Shown: piece after piece, positions 13,201 to 25,500 of the stretch
How positions within the stretch are numbered: the stretch's first letter is position 1
How the letters are laid out: every line of letters starts with the position of its first letter
NCBI RefSeq assembly: GCF_003073045.1
Contig: NC_037590.1
Coordinates: 23,524,449-23,588,448, forward strand
Direction of reading: 5' to 3'
Length of the DNA: 64,000 nt
Source of the DNA: Pomacea canaliculata
Lineage: Eukaryota; Mollusca; Gastropoda; Architaenioglossa; Ampullariidae
Made by a program: the position numbers and the translations under genes
Notes under the pieces: model-generated
What the model was told of the DNA's origin: nothing
What the model saw: only the letters and a program-made list of their open reading frames with translations
The model's database searches: none

Positions 13201-16200
13201 AGTGTGACGAGGACTGCCAGTCTGTAAGTCTATTGTTTTCATTATTCTTTATAGTTAAATTGAAATCATTGCTTTTTCCACAATGAAAGAGTATATATAC
13301 GGTGTCCAGTCATTAATTTCTCTTCATCCCCGACACTTCATCTTGAACAATTTGTTGAAGAACATTAAATTACTAGCTTATATGAACTTAATGTTTGACG
13401 TTGAAGTTAATAGCATGATTTGAATTTTTCACTGACTTCATAATTTTATAGTTAAAGTTTAGGGATTAAGTGTCTGGGATGAAGTGTCTGGGGATTAAAA
13501 GTCTAGGGGATGAAGTGTCGGGGATGAAGTGTCTGGGGATTAAGTGACTGGGAACCTATATATACATTCTCTTTGAAAGTGAGCATTGAAGACACACAAA
13601 ACTTAATTATATTGCAAGATATAATGGTACAATAATAATAATAGTACATGCTTTTAATAATAGTAATACTATACAAAGCTAAAGTTATAAAGTTAAAGTT
13701 TTTATATGACCTCATTTAGCAAGAAAGTTAACCTATGAAATTGAACCCTGCAGAACTAATTGGAAGTAGATTGCAAGTGCTTGCATCAAATTAAAAGTTA
13801 ATCTTGAAAAATTTTTGAGTATTTAGATTTCAATGCACTGTCTTTATGCAATACACTGCAATTCAAATTCATTTTTGGTACAGTAATGAATAAAATTTAA
13901 GCATGATATTTTTTATTGGTTTTTTTTTTTTTCGTCTGCTTTTACTGTTACATGATTGTTTCAGCCTAAAGAGCTGGCTGGAAAGCTTCATGATGATCTG
14001 ACTCAGCAAAAACTTGCATCCTTGGATTCAGCCAAAGCTTTTGTCAAGATGCTACGAAGCTTCAGGAATTCTGGAACAAAAGCCATTTCTGAAGTTTTTT
14101 CCAGTCCTGATAGCTACTACATAGTGTATGTATTCTTACTTTCTTTTTTATTCAGTTTGAACTTTTACCTTCGATGCTGCTTCTGCTGTTTATTTTTTGC
14201 TCCACATTTGATGTCTAAGAGCAGTGCTGCAAAGTTTTGGTTGCTGATCAATTTCCATAACTGCATTGTTAAGTTTTTTTCTTTTGATAAGATTTTGCTT
14301 CTACAAGTTGTGTGAGTGATGCCTTCCCTCAGCAGTAAACAAATTAACACCAGTCTTTTAACTCCACATTGTTCTGTTTAACTATGTTTTCTGAGTTCTT
14401 GTGGTGACTGTTCTTATGAAGAAGAAGAAATTATTTTAGGATGTGGCCTTCCAAGATTCCTGCAAAATTTAATTGAATAGTGCATAGTTTGAGAGTTGGT
14501 GTAGCCCTGTGCCTGCAAAGATACTGAAGCTGGCCCTCATTTACATATTGCAACACTTTAAAAGTATTTTGGTGTTCTCTGCACTAGTTTGAAACCTGGG
14601 ATTTAGAGTTATAGTGTCTAGGTTTATGCTCCAACAGCAATGGCCCTTTTCTCACAGAAAGCTCTTCCAATGACTAATGGACTGAATATTGCAATGACCT
14701 GTACAACTTTCATTCAGGTGAAGACAGATGCTGATATCCTCCAGAAGCAACCAGACTAGAACCAACGAGCCTGCAGACCTACCAGTCTTTTGAGAAGAGG
14801 TCAAGAGAGATGACAGATGATGGACACAACAGCTTATTTAATAATGAGAAGGCTGCTTGATGAAAAATCTTAATCTCTTATTTTTCTGTCTACAGCCCAC
14901 AGTTGATAGATGTTGCTGCAGCTGCTCAGACTTCATCATCCCAGGAAGCTTTAATGGGTCTTCTGTCTTTTGAAGATGACTACGCTGTAGATTATCCTGA
15001 GAGATATTTGTTGGCTGCTGCTTACTCAACTCACCCGTCCGAAGCCCTGATCAGAGATCTGATGGTACTTTTTTAAGACAAAATTTGATTTACTTTTAAT
15101 GGTGCAGACAGTAAAATATTAGTAAGAACTTAGTTTTTTAGCAGGAGAAGAAAATATTCTCCACAATCTGCAACTAAGATTTTATTAATTTTTATCATCT
15201 GGCTGATATACTGCTGGAAAGTGTATGATCAGTTCTCTTATCCGATATAAGCTTGCAAAAAGAATATTTCTAGGTATATAAGCATTGAGTATTAAAAAAC
15301 AAAGTTATATCATTATTGATAGCTATAATTATTGGATAGCATTACTGGATGTCACTTGGCTCGACATTAAGTGACAATTTGTGTTTCATAGGGAGTTCTT
15401 GGTAAACCGATTCCAAGTGAAACCCTGAAAGAGTCTGTGTTGCTGGGTTTGGCAGCTGTCACTCATACATACTGCCAGATTAGAGACCAGTGCTCACATA
15501 AGGTCTGCAGCTTCATTTGCTCCTATGTTTGTTAGATAACATTTTGAGACAATTATTCATATCTATTTATTTTAAATCAGAAACAGAAAGGTTGTGTGTA
15601 AGTTGAAAAGTTTTAATTATGAATTTAATTGAAATCATGGTAATGTTATGTTGTATTTAAGTTACATTTATTTGAAGGGGATATGAAAGGCTTCAGTAAC
15701 TTGGCTGAAGTTTGTATATTTGAAGATGTGCCTTTTAAATCGCCATTGAAGATGTTGACTTCCAATCTATCTAATACCTTGTGTTCTGTTTCTGTTTCAA
15801 AAAGGTAATCAAAGAAGTGCAGCAGCTGCTAGTGTCAGGGCTCTGGAACTGTGGGCAGCAGACATGTCAACAGATGTATCTGCGAGCACTGGGCAATGCT
15901 GGTCTCTCAGACACAGTGCCGGTCATTCTGCCTTTCACTGAGACACCTGCTGTGCCCATGTTATCAGTTACTGCAATCAATGCCCTTCGCAGGATTCATA
16001 GGCAGTATATCAACAATGAGGTGAGATATATACTTTACCTCTTTGTTGACATTTAAACTGACAATTGGTTTGTAATAGAGTGAAAGTTTTTTAGTAGATG
16101 GCAGCTTAAGTCTATCTCTAGTCATATATTCTGAGTTTCAGGTAAAGAATGCTATGTTAAGAATCTTCCATCAAACAACTGCCCAGTATGACAGCACTGT

Positions 16201-19200
16201 AAGATCTGCAGCATTGGAGTTGATTCTCAAAAACCAACCTTCTCCACATGTGTTAAGAAATATTCTCTTGACTGCCCTGGACCAAACAAATGCAGAATTC
16301 TCATCGTACATTGTCAGATGTGTTATTGACACTGCCACTTTTGATGTGTCACTCAGGTATTGATGTAATTACAACGCTTGATGCAAAATTTCACATATAT
16401 TCTGCTTTGTTTATATTTTCTTTCGTTGTGCCAAGTTTACTTATTTTGGTTTCTTGTTTGTTACATTAATGATCATTTATTGCATGTTCATTTAACCTTT
16501 TTGACATTAACCCTGAGTGTTACTTAGGCTTGAGATTTTATGCAAAAATGGTTAACCCTGTAACAGTACTCAGATTTAATCCTGGTTAACCCTGAACAGA
16601 ACTGATCAGGTTCCCCTGAATGATGCTCAGGGTTAACCATTTTTACATAAAACTCCAGCTCCAAGTGATTCTCTGGGTTAATGAGGTTAAATTCTTTTAG
16701 TCATTGTTTTTCATTGAATATACCAGAATTGGGTGCTTTTGGTTTAAGCTAAATTATGCTAATTCTTCAAAATATTGACATTTTCAAGTTTACATTTCAG
16801 TTTGGAGTTCTTGTTTTTGTTTACTTTTAGGGAAAGCTTACATGCTGTTTTACAAGATCCCTCCATCAATAATTATTATATCCTATCCCAAAAAGGAAAA
16901 TCAAGTATATTCACCAGTTATCTAGCAAGTAAGTTTTCCTGATCATATTCTGGTTTCAGGTTATGAACAACAAGCCTACCATCAGGTCGTCTCTGTAGCA
17001 TTTAAATCTTTGATATAGCATTTCTTTTCTAGTGCACTGGCATTTCTAGAACAAGAAGCGCATTCTAAAAAGGGAGCTAACTAATTTTTTGCCAAGAGGG
17101 AATCCTCATAAGGGTGATGGGATATTTTTTACACAAGAAGCTCTTGTGGGAATTTCAGTGGGCACAAGTGTTGATTTATTTTCTTTTTATTCAAAACTTC
17201 AAGTTAAAAAAAGAAATAGCTGCAACCTGCAGAAATATTCCCTTGTATTACCTAGGACTATGCTTTATTAGGGTTTTAAAATGTTTCCAATTACTGAACT
17301 GAGGATGTAGATGCTAACTACTACAGACTGCCAAGATTCTGTATGCTTCTGTTCAAAAAGACAACATAATATATCCGAATGACAGCAATCTCACACTGAT
17401 CTTGATTGCTGTATGTTACAGCTGTGCACAGTCAAGTATCTTTCTTTCTATACAAGGCTTTCTTATTATCAGCTTTATACATCTATCAAAAGCCAGCATA
17501 ACTGAGATTTGAACATGATGTTATGTGCAACAATCGCAACATTTCTGATATGCACAAGGAAGTTGTGCTACAAACATACCTCTGTGCACAATATATTTAG
17601 ACTACTTTTTTCTTGTGTGGGGCGCAGCAGAGATGCAACTCATATGAATAACAGCATTAGCAGTGCATACTATTTTACTTTGGATGTTCTAGCTGAGACA
17701 TTTGTGACCCTGATCAATGCCTCCAATCTTTCCATATAGAAACTGCAGAAATCAATGCAACATACACAATGTTCATTGAGAATACAAATTCTGGTGTCAT
17801 GAAGAAAAGTGGCATGGATGTGTCTCTTCTAGGGAGGAAACTGAAAGAGCCATTTATGAAGGTCAGTGAGTTTATTGTATTGCACTGAAGCTACTTATTC
17901 TTATCTGCAGATGGTTGTGTGTGGGTGCTATCCATATATTTGAGGATCAGGGAAGGTGATTATTCCTAGATGTTTGAGTGTGAAGAGGACAGATTCAGTG
18001 TTAAAATAAATTAAGGTAGATTAAAATAAATCTGTAGGAGTTAACACCAAGAGCAATAATACTTTTGTTTTGTTTGGAAAATGAACAGGAATCCACACAA
18101 CAAAATTTGGTTTTTTGTTTTGTTTTTGAGGAAGACTGCAAATTTGTGCAGTTTTATTTTGATTGTTGTCATGAAAGCTGAATGTTCAACAAATAGACTT
18201 AATTTGTTTTAGCACCTATATGGTTAATGCAGTTATTTTTTCCTTTTATTTAAATTACAAATTGCTGTTTTCTTAATATTCTTTTTTGTAGTTTGGAATT
18301 TATGCAGAAGGCCTGGAATCTCTTGTTGGGGATACTGAAGAGTCTGAAGAAACAAATGTTCCTGAAAAAGAATCACCAGCTCCTGCTGAGCCTACGGCTG
18401 GCATGACTTTTACCCTGATGGATGTGCTGCTGAGGCAAATAGAGTTTTTTCGTGGTTCAGCGGGACTTATGTCTGCAGTATGGAATGCTCCTTCTGAACT
18501 AACATCAGCTTTGCAGGTGAATCAACTCTGTAATCAGTTAAGGGAGAAAAATGGATAAATAAATCAAGAAGAAAAGTGATGGAGGTTTTTTTTAAGTTAT
18601 TAAGGTGTTCTTTATTGTAATAAGACATTTTTATTGGTTGATTTGCTTTCTTTCCATGAAACACTTAACTACAGTTTGGTTTTGGGCTTCATGTTGGAGA
18701 TTGAATGACAATATTATGTATTATTGCTGATGGCAGGCTAATTTGCTTCTTCAAGACCACTCCCAGCGTGTGCACCTGAGTAATGGGCTGGTGGTTGAAG
18801 TGCAGGTGGTGGGTGTGCTATCAGTAGATCTCTCTGGCTATGTCAGCATCAGTTTGTGGAACAGAAACTGTGAGGCTCTTGTCAAAAACAGGTGCTTGGG
18901 TTGTGTCTTGCATGTTTATAATATCTTGGTCTTCGTATTTACTATCTCTCATGCTTTGTGTCTTCAACAGCTGTTTCCTGAATGCCTGGAAATATATATA
19001 GAAAGAGAGAGAGAAAATGGCAAACAAATATTTTAAAATAATTATTGGTGTATATCTCCTTTGTTAAAAAGTTATTTTAATATTGTTAATTTCCATTGTT
19101 TAAAATCAAAATTCATATAACTTGTATAAATGCATATTAATGGTAAAATTTTATTTTCAATTAACTTTTTATCAAAATTGTTGCTATGTCAAATTAAAAA

Positions 19201-20268
19201 AAATCGTTTTATAACCTAATAGAGTTATAGGGAAAGGCTAGATCAAATGAGAAGTCAAGCAAGCAGGTACAGCTGTAGCTTCAAAAGTTTGTGTGCAATT
19301 TATATGCCATCCATCAAAAAAAGATTAGTTTGCAGTGAGGCTGATTCTCCATGTGGAAGAGGCTGCAGGATATTCGGTTATACAAAGAAAATGGAGACAT
19401 ATCAAATGCCATCAGTCTCCTAAAAGAAAAGAGAATCACATTTGAGGATAGAAAGCTAGATATGAATAGATATTCTTGCTCTTTTTTCATTTGCATGCTT
19501 GGACTCTCACTGCTACAGTGATGTTCAGTATAGTGTTGAATTTTGAGAAAAAAAGTATAAAAATGAACTACCTTTTCTGTCTTGAATAACATTTTGATGC
19601 AAAATTTGAGTGCTGTAACCAGATTGGTGCTATGGTTACATTACTCATTTTGTCCTAGGTCCAGGAGTGATTTACCGACTTTAAAAAAGATGTTTTTCCT
19701 TTGTTTGGCAGTGGCGCTCTTTATATAGAGGGATCAATGCGCATTGACTCTTCACTGCTCAAATCAGGACTTGTCTTCAAGGGAGAGGGTCAAAGTTCCA
19801 TTGACTTCCAAACTGATGCTGATTTTTATGAAATGCCTCTTAAACTCTGCATGCAAATGATGAGACCAGAATTTACCTTCAGGTAATTTTTTTAATGCAG
19901 GCATAAAGTTGTATGTGTGTTTTCATTTACAGTTAGAGTTAGGATTAACCTTTTTTAAAACTGTGTAAACCCTGTTTACTGATATGTCACCTTTCTTTGA
20001 CTAATGTAGAGCTATGGCTTCTATTTTCATCAGGTCAAGGGCAACAAAAGCTCTAATGTGGAGGTATACAACTGCAAACAGTGTTAAAGAATCACCATTT
20101 CAAAGATGATATTTTGGTTTTTGCAGACAATCATTCAGCCAGTATGAGAAGCTTAAAGGTCTCAAGACATTAAGGAGAAAAACTGCTAAAATTAGTAAAG
20201 TGCCTTTTGAATCTTTCTTCTTGAACAAAGCCAATTCAGAGGAATGCAAGCTTTTGAAAAAGGAATAG
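10255..20268 (+). CDS. MTTP: Microsomal triglyceride transfer protein large subunit
   Basis: Exons: 10255(or 10361)-10545, 10962-11171, 11380-11498, 12144-12283, 12755-12840, 13147-13223, 13965-14125, 14896-15064, 15392-15502, 15805-16020, 16142-16356, 16831-16928, 17740-17861, 18292-18516, 18737-18891, 19712-19882 and 20127-20268 (TAG). Phases agree everywhere except in 11380-11498. The product loads lipid onto apoB-type lipoproteins in the ER lumen with protein disulphide isomerase. Family blocks run in order: GFSLKYEVGKVHQYAYST, DVSGECRVAYD, VLGLTVWMKATMSYEIEDS, PQLIDVAAAAQTSSS, DSSLLKSGL and QYEKLKGLKTL, all aligned with human MTP over its whole length. This gives the N-terminal beta-barrel, the helical domain and the lipid-cavity sheets. 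The ATG at 10255 gives a hydrophobic, signal-like N terminus (MHVCVCVVLFAFLNFGIFI) but could be intronic. Total length is about 870-900 residues, as in vertebrates (894). Confidence 0.93.
11380..11498 (+). other. MTTP: MTTP exon with apparent one-base deletion
   Basis: The exon has a good acceptor (CTTTTGCAG) and donor (AATAAG|GTTGCT) but is 119 nt long, while both neighbouring exons require phase 0. The first half reads IDVSGECRVAYDTPSPNMVV in frame. The second half matches the family only one frame over, reading CQNLEIAGQFYSPNK before VLGL, where human has CKIARSGFTTPNQ before VLGV. One base is therefore missing near 11440-11453, where the sequence is A-rich. An assembly error is likelier than a broken gene, because every other exon is intact. 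Confidence 0.8.
11807..12010 (+). repeat. Dispersed SINE-like repeat, copy B
   Basis: This plus-strand copy lies in an MTTP intron. It holds TATTGGTTCCTCTTTGCG, GCCGTCCATGTTTACTCTTG and GAGCTTTACAGATTTTGC in the same order as copies A and C, ending in a T/A-rich tail. Confidence 0.6.
13301..13556. mobile_element. 256-bp MITE with 9-bp target duplication (Mutator-like?)
   Basis: The element lies in an MTTP intron. The ends are inverted repeats: left GGTGTCCAGTCATTAAT, right (reverse complement) GGTTCCCAGTCACTTAAT. Inner copies of TTCATCCCCGACACTTCATC and its complement add to them. TATATATAC flanks both ends (13292-13300 and 13557-13565). A 9-bp duplication suggests a Mutator-like family, although the flank is low-complexity. 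The right arm repeats GGGGATGAAGTGTCTG several times. Confidence 0.6.
16496..16686. mobile_element. 191-bp TTAA-flanked MITE (piggyBac-like)
   Basis: The element lies in the MTTP intron 16357-16830. TTAA flanks both ends (16492-16495 and 16687-16690). Imperfect inverted arms of about 70 bp begin CCTTTTTGACATTAACCC on the left and CCTCATTAACCCAGAGAATC on the right (reverse complement), and share AAAATGGTTAACCCTG further in. TTAA duplication with CC ends is the piggyBac signature. There is no internal coding capacity. Confidence 0.6.
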
Positions 20269-20800
20269 GTGTGGAACATTTTCCAGCAAGGTATTAAGTT
20301 TTTTACCTATACCTCTATGTTTAACCCTTTCTGCTGTATGATGTGTATTTTTAACATTTCTTACATTTTACATATGTCCTGTTATAATTATATCTGTGAT
20401 AGAAAGAGTTGACTTGCTTGTGCTGGTCGTCCTATTTCATGATGAATGTGTAAACTACATTTTGGCTCAGTCTTACATGCGATAGTTTGAACGACATCCA
20501 CTTCATAATGCATCCTTACTATACTTCTTTACCAAAGCCCCACCTTTGCTGTAGCTTGAACCCTGGTTTGGTGCTGACACTAGAGTGAAAAGCAACATTA
20601 TAGCAAGCCATCTTTTGGAATCACTTGCTGCATCACCACCCTTGACACCATTCACTTTCTTGTCAATTTTCATGGTCTTCTCAGAGGATAACTGCACCCA
20701 CAACTTGCAAAAGCCTGGTTAGATAAAATATTTCTCGGGAGAATATGGAACCCAGCAGGTGGAGAAGAGGCCAATAAAATGCACTTTTTTAAAGGCTGGT
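20269..20800 (+). other. MTTP 3' UTR with poly(A) signal
   Basis: AATAAA at 20773-20778 lies 505 bases after the MTTP stop. No competing signal as good was seen nearer the stop, though the UTR end was not proven. Confidence 0.5.
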
Positions 20801-22319
20801 GCATCATGCACTTAATTCTACCCTAATTGATGGATTTACACTGATAGGAATGGTGGACCCTTCATGTGAAACTGTATTTTAATATGTAAAATAATGGTTT
20901 GCACTTTTGAAATAGTCATAGTCGGTCAGGAAAGGCCAACTCGAGTTTGAAATTTTTTTGCAGGTCGATTCAGTTGTGCATTCACTTATGCTTTTTAGTT
21001 CTCGAGTAAAAGAATTCTGGATTTCTACTAATTGACTTTCTGAGGTTAAATTCAGTTATGGTACCTTAATACTTCTTATCAACAAAATCTTTTGTAAGCT
21101 TTTTTAAGGCAACAGTTTAGGTAGTTTTTCGTTTCACTGTCGCCCAACTGACATGAGTGCGTATGTAGATAAGCATTCCACCCTATTTCAGCATAAATGG
21201 GCAGGGTGCACATTTTGTTGACTAACACGTGTTGCTAGCATAGTTGACTGCAGGGTGTTGCTGGCTTAGTTTTGCTGACTAAACAGTATGCTGCTAGTGT
21301 AGTTTTATTAATGCATTTCGCTAGCAATAGGTTTGCGATCGGTGCTTGAGACAGCCAGGCGTGTGGTTACTCTTCTGAGAATCATAGGAGTATGAGGAGT
21401 TGTGTGGGCGTCGGGGGAGCTGTACCTGACTCCAGAAGACATAGAGTGCAGGTCACATTGTGTGCGCATGTATTTTCATAAAAGTGAGAGGCACAGATCA
21501 TGAAAGAATATAGAAATGTGGATGGCAGTGGAGCCTGTCACCTGCTGTGCTCTCTTGCCGTGACCTGGGCAGCAGACTCAGGTTGACAGACTACCAAAGT
21601 TTTTTTGCGTATCTGAGGATGCGCAGAATGCATAACCCATACACTTTCTTCAAGAATACATAACTCATTCACTTTTTCCAAGAATACATAACTCAGCTCA
21701 TGCACTTTCTCCAAGCATTTCCTGGAGCCTTAGACGAGTTCTTTATGTTCTCAAGTGCACGGGCTGAGTACGTGTGTGTGTATTGGAAGCGTGTGTGTGC
21801 GTGTGTGAGAGAGAAAGAAAAAGGAGGAGAGAGAAAGGTCTGACAGATTTAGGCGGATGATGTAGTCTTGGGGGGTTGATAAAAACATGATCTGCGTCGT
21901 TTTGAGATGTTCGCTGCGGGTGGCTTGGCTGCAGACATGTGATGCGCATGAGCAGTGCACGGCCAGGTCTTGTTTCCACACAACACGGAAATCCAGCGCC
22001 TTCCCCCTCCCACTCCAACAAAATACAGCGACCTGGGCCAAAAGAAACAGAAAAGAAAATATATCAAGGCCAAGACGCCCTAGCATTGCTGGAATAATCT
22101 GAAATTTAAAAACGAGCAACATACGAAACTACAAAGGAAATCTAAAACCGACGAAGAAAGAAAAGAAAAACAAGGTAGTTGCCAAACAGAAAAGTAACAG
22201 TCCAGAGTCAACCGGCGCAAAAGGCGGTGCAGCAACCAGCAAGACGACGACTACAGCAAGGACCGAGCGACCGACCGTGGGCTGGCAACGGGATCCTGAC
22301 ACTCCAGCAACATGGGGTG
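20801..22319. other. Intergenic spacer, no gene seen
   Basis: Open frames here are short and overlap GT/AG simple sequence (for example 21760-21840) and none resembles a known protein. A degenerate tandem repeat with a unit of about 28-33 bp (AGAATACATAACTCAxxCACTTTxTCCA) occupies roughly 21626-21715. Confidence 0.5.
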
Positions 22320-22327
22320 TCGCTACC

Positions 22328-22575
22328 CAGGGCCGTGCTTAGGGGCAGGCGGACGAGGCATCTGCCTAGGGCCCCGCGCTATTGACAAACGTTACAAATA
22401 AATTAATCGTAGGCTTATGTTGTAATGTGTATACAGCGTGCTGTCAATGATAAAAGACGAGATATCCCTGAGGAAAAAAGTGACTTTAGATCCCAACTAA
22501 AACCGTGTGATCGTGGCGTGAGGGCCCCGCACATGCCCTTTGCCTCGGGCCCCGCGGGGGCTAAGAACGGGCCTG
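22328..22575. mobile_element. 248-bp hAT-type MITE with perfect 8-bp TSD
   Basis: The target duplication TCGCTACC is at 22320-22327 and 22576-22583. Left end CAGGGCCGTGCTTAG and right end (reverse complement) CAGGCCCGTTCTTAG form terminal inverted repeats, followed by GC-rich GGGCCCCGCG motifs in both arms. An 8-bp duplication with CAG-starting ends is diagnostic of the hAT superfamily. The interior has no transposase, so the copy is non-autonomous. Confidence 0.85.
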
Positions 22576-22583
22576 TCGCTACC

Positions 22584-25500
22584 TGCCCTCCCCAGTGGGC
22601 TTCAAACATTTGTAACATTTATTTCAAGCTTAAAGAGTATGATGGTGGTGAGGAGAAAGCGGAATCTTGGAATCTATAAACAAGTGTAAACACGACGTAA
22701 CCTTGGAGATATATTTATAATGGTTTATCCCACACACATGCCCAACTTTTTTTTTCTCAGACCACTGTGGCCTGGTATGATGTGAGGATGGAGGCTTGTA
22801 TGTCACACGTGCGGAGGGTGGGACGGCAAGGGAGGGTAGACGGGGAGCGTTGACGAAAGCATGTTATTTTATTTATTTTTTTGTCATTCAGAGAACTGGA
22901 GAGAGCGCGAGCTTAGGTGGCCTGTGCGGTTGCGCAAACATCTCCCCCAACCTCGAGGTAGCGGAACCACAAGGGCTTTGACCCTCTGTACACTCGACAG
23001 CAGACGAAAGTTTTGACTTTCATAAACACAAACTTTGCTTCTGTTGCTGGCGTCTGCGTGTGCGGCCATCCGGTTGTAATGGCGTGTTGGGGAGAAGGGA
23101 GATTTATTTATAATTTTTGCTATTGTTTCTGCTCAAATGTGGGTTTTCTGTCCAGACTGAACCTGACTTTAGGGGTAAATCGAACTTTGACCTATCATGG
23201 CTTTTGTATAATGGCATACACTTAAAAGCTTCTCCCTCTCTCTCACACACATAGTTACATAGTCTCGCGCATTCATAAAGCCGCCCACTGCAGTTGTCTT
23301 CTAGGAAGGTCGTGAGAAAACCGGTGGAAACAATCCACCCGACACTCGCACAGAGCGAGGCTGTGTCTCCATCTCCTGGCACAGCCGTCGTATGATTTAT
23401 ACCATCTCGGGGCTGCTATATGCTGCATCCCTCCCATCCAGGGAAGATAAGAAAGTTAAAAACTTTAAGTGGTACGAGATGTTACTAGGTATCCCCTGCG
23501 TGCATGTGTGTGATGGCCACGATGCTGTTTACGGGGTGAGGTCCGGTTGTTCCATCACTCAACACGTCAGTATTACTGGCGAGGGTAAAACAAGGGGAGT
23601 TGGCTTTTCCCCCTTTTAAATCGAGTAGATTCACTGGCAGGGGAAAAAATTCCATTTATACAGTTGTGTACAGATGTAATGCTGTCCGTCCTATCGCCTT
23701 CAGATCTCGTTATCAGGCACTACCATCTGTTCTTTGTTTCTTCGCTCGATCCTTAATTCTTCTACTCCCCCCCCTATCCGACTCTTCCGCAATCCACACA
23801 CCAACCTCACCAACTGTAATGCATTCCAGTTCGTGCACTCGCAGAAAAAGGGTGTGGGTGGGGTGGGAGAGAGTGCTCTCGCCCGCTTGCCTGAATGCAC
23901 AACTGCACCCGTATACAGAAGGGCGTTCAGGTTTGCTGGTGGACACGAGGATCAAGCGCTTGCTGAACGAATGTCGGCTTACAGAACGGTTTGGTGTAGT
24001 GAACAAGCCACGTATTGACAGAGAGAGAGAGAAAAATGATGATGTGGTGAGCGGGAAATGGAGGCGGTAAACATTTAATTCATGAAGAATCGTGGTGGGT
24101 GGGGGATGTATCTCTCATAACTCTAACCTTCCAGAACAAAAGAACATTTTGTGAAAATTGTTTTTCTTAGTGAATTATAATTGACTGAAACGCCAGTTTC
24201 TGCGTAATTTATATTTGTTTAATACCCTCTCTCCTCTCTCTTTCCTCTCTCTCGAGGGAGGGGGGGGGAAGGTCCCAGTAACGCAGCAGTTAGTGCCTGT
24301 CACCAATACAGTGAAGACTGACTATCCTAGGTTCCGATCTCGTCTCGGGCAAGCTGTTCTTTCTCTGCATAGAACACCTGTTTACAGGACCGTCTGCTTT
24401 GCCATGATATAGCCTTAGTTTCTGGTTTCCCTCCCCTGTGTGTGTGACTGTTTAACGACAGACTCAGTTGTAGGCAACCGTTTTCACATGCTCCCGTCCA
24501 GCTGCAGATGTTCGTCGTGGTGATGAATGGCGCGCCGTGTGTTTGGCAGATTCAGTGTAGATAGAGATGAAGGCAGCCCCTCAGTCTCTCCCCCTCCATC
24601 TCTCTCTCTCGGGCATGAAGAAAGGAGTCACGGAGGACGAAGAGAGCTCCAGAAGTGTTGAGTTTCAAACCCTGGGCCCTGATGCAGAAAGCTGAACTGG
24701 GAGGAACCATGGAGAGGATGGGGTGCGAAACTCTGCAACGACGACCCCTTCCCTCCTCCCCTCCTCCCTTCAAAAGAAAACAGTGAAACCTAGCCTTGTA
24801 GTTAATGCTGCAACGATGGCCGTTTCCGTATTTCGTCACACATCGGCCAGTGACCCATGTATCGAAATCTGGTGAAGTGGATAAGTAGACCTCTACCTGC
24901 TATGTACAAACTTTTTCTTGCAGTTAATGTGAAAGGAGAGAGAGGACTGGGCTAGGAACCACATCAAGCACACTTGCACACTGTCGAGAACGAGGCGCAG
25001 AAGCATTAGGCTTGCGTTCCTGCCTCTAGCTATTGCATTTCTTCTTTTGTTTTTCTTCCCCTAGTAGCCTAGTAAACATTCCCGCAAATTGTTTCGTGTG
25101 TGGCTTGTGGGAATTTGGAATCACCCGCAGAATTTTTTACCTACTGTAGCAAGCCTGACCTTCAGGCTGGAAACATGTTGTCGTTGTGAGAACTATCATT
25201 TGGGTGAGATCGCTGATGTACTCACTGAGTATAGCTGCTCACATCAGCAACATATTCGACTTCTTAGCACTGTACTACGACTGCTGACTATCGTTATCGG
25301 TTATAGCCACCCAAATACTTGCTATTACACTAATTCGGTTACCCTTTTTTTTTTTTTGGTACGACTACCTGACACATTATTTCTACTACAACTAACTAGT
25401 AACTACTACGACCAACAGTTGTTTTTTTTTAAATACTACGGGTACTACTACTCACGCCAGCAACAGCAGTGTTGAGACCACTCCCGTGACCTGTCCAGCT

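Noticed and set aside
17509-17739. Open frame reading ISSAYYFTLDVL, resembling the MTTP segment STYSLDIL
   Set aside because: The exon 17740-17861 aligns better (NATYTMFIENTNSGVMKKS with human STYSLDILYSGSGILRRS) and its phase joins exon 16831-16928 exactly, leaving no room for this frame.
21743-22122. Minus-strand frames of 92 and 123 codons
   Set aside because: They are driven by GT/GA simple repeats and contain no domain or conserved splice structure.
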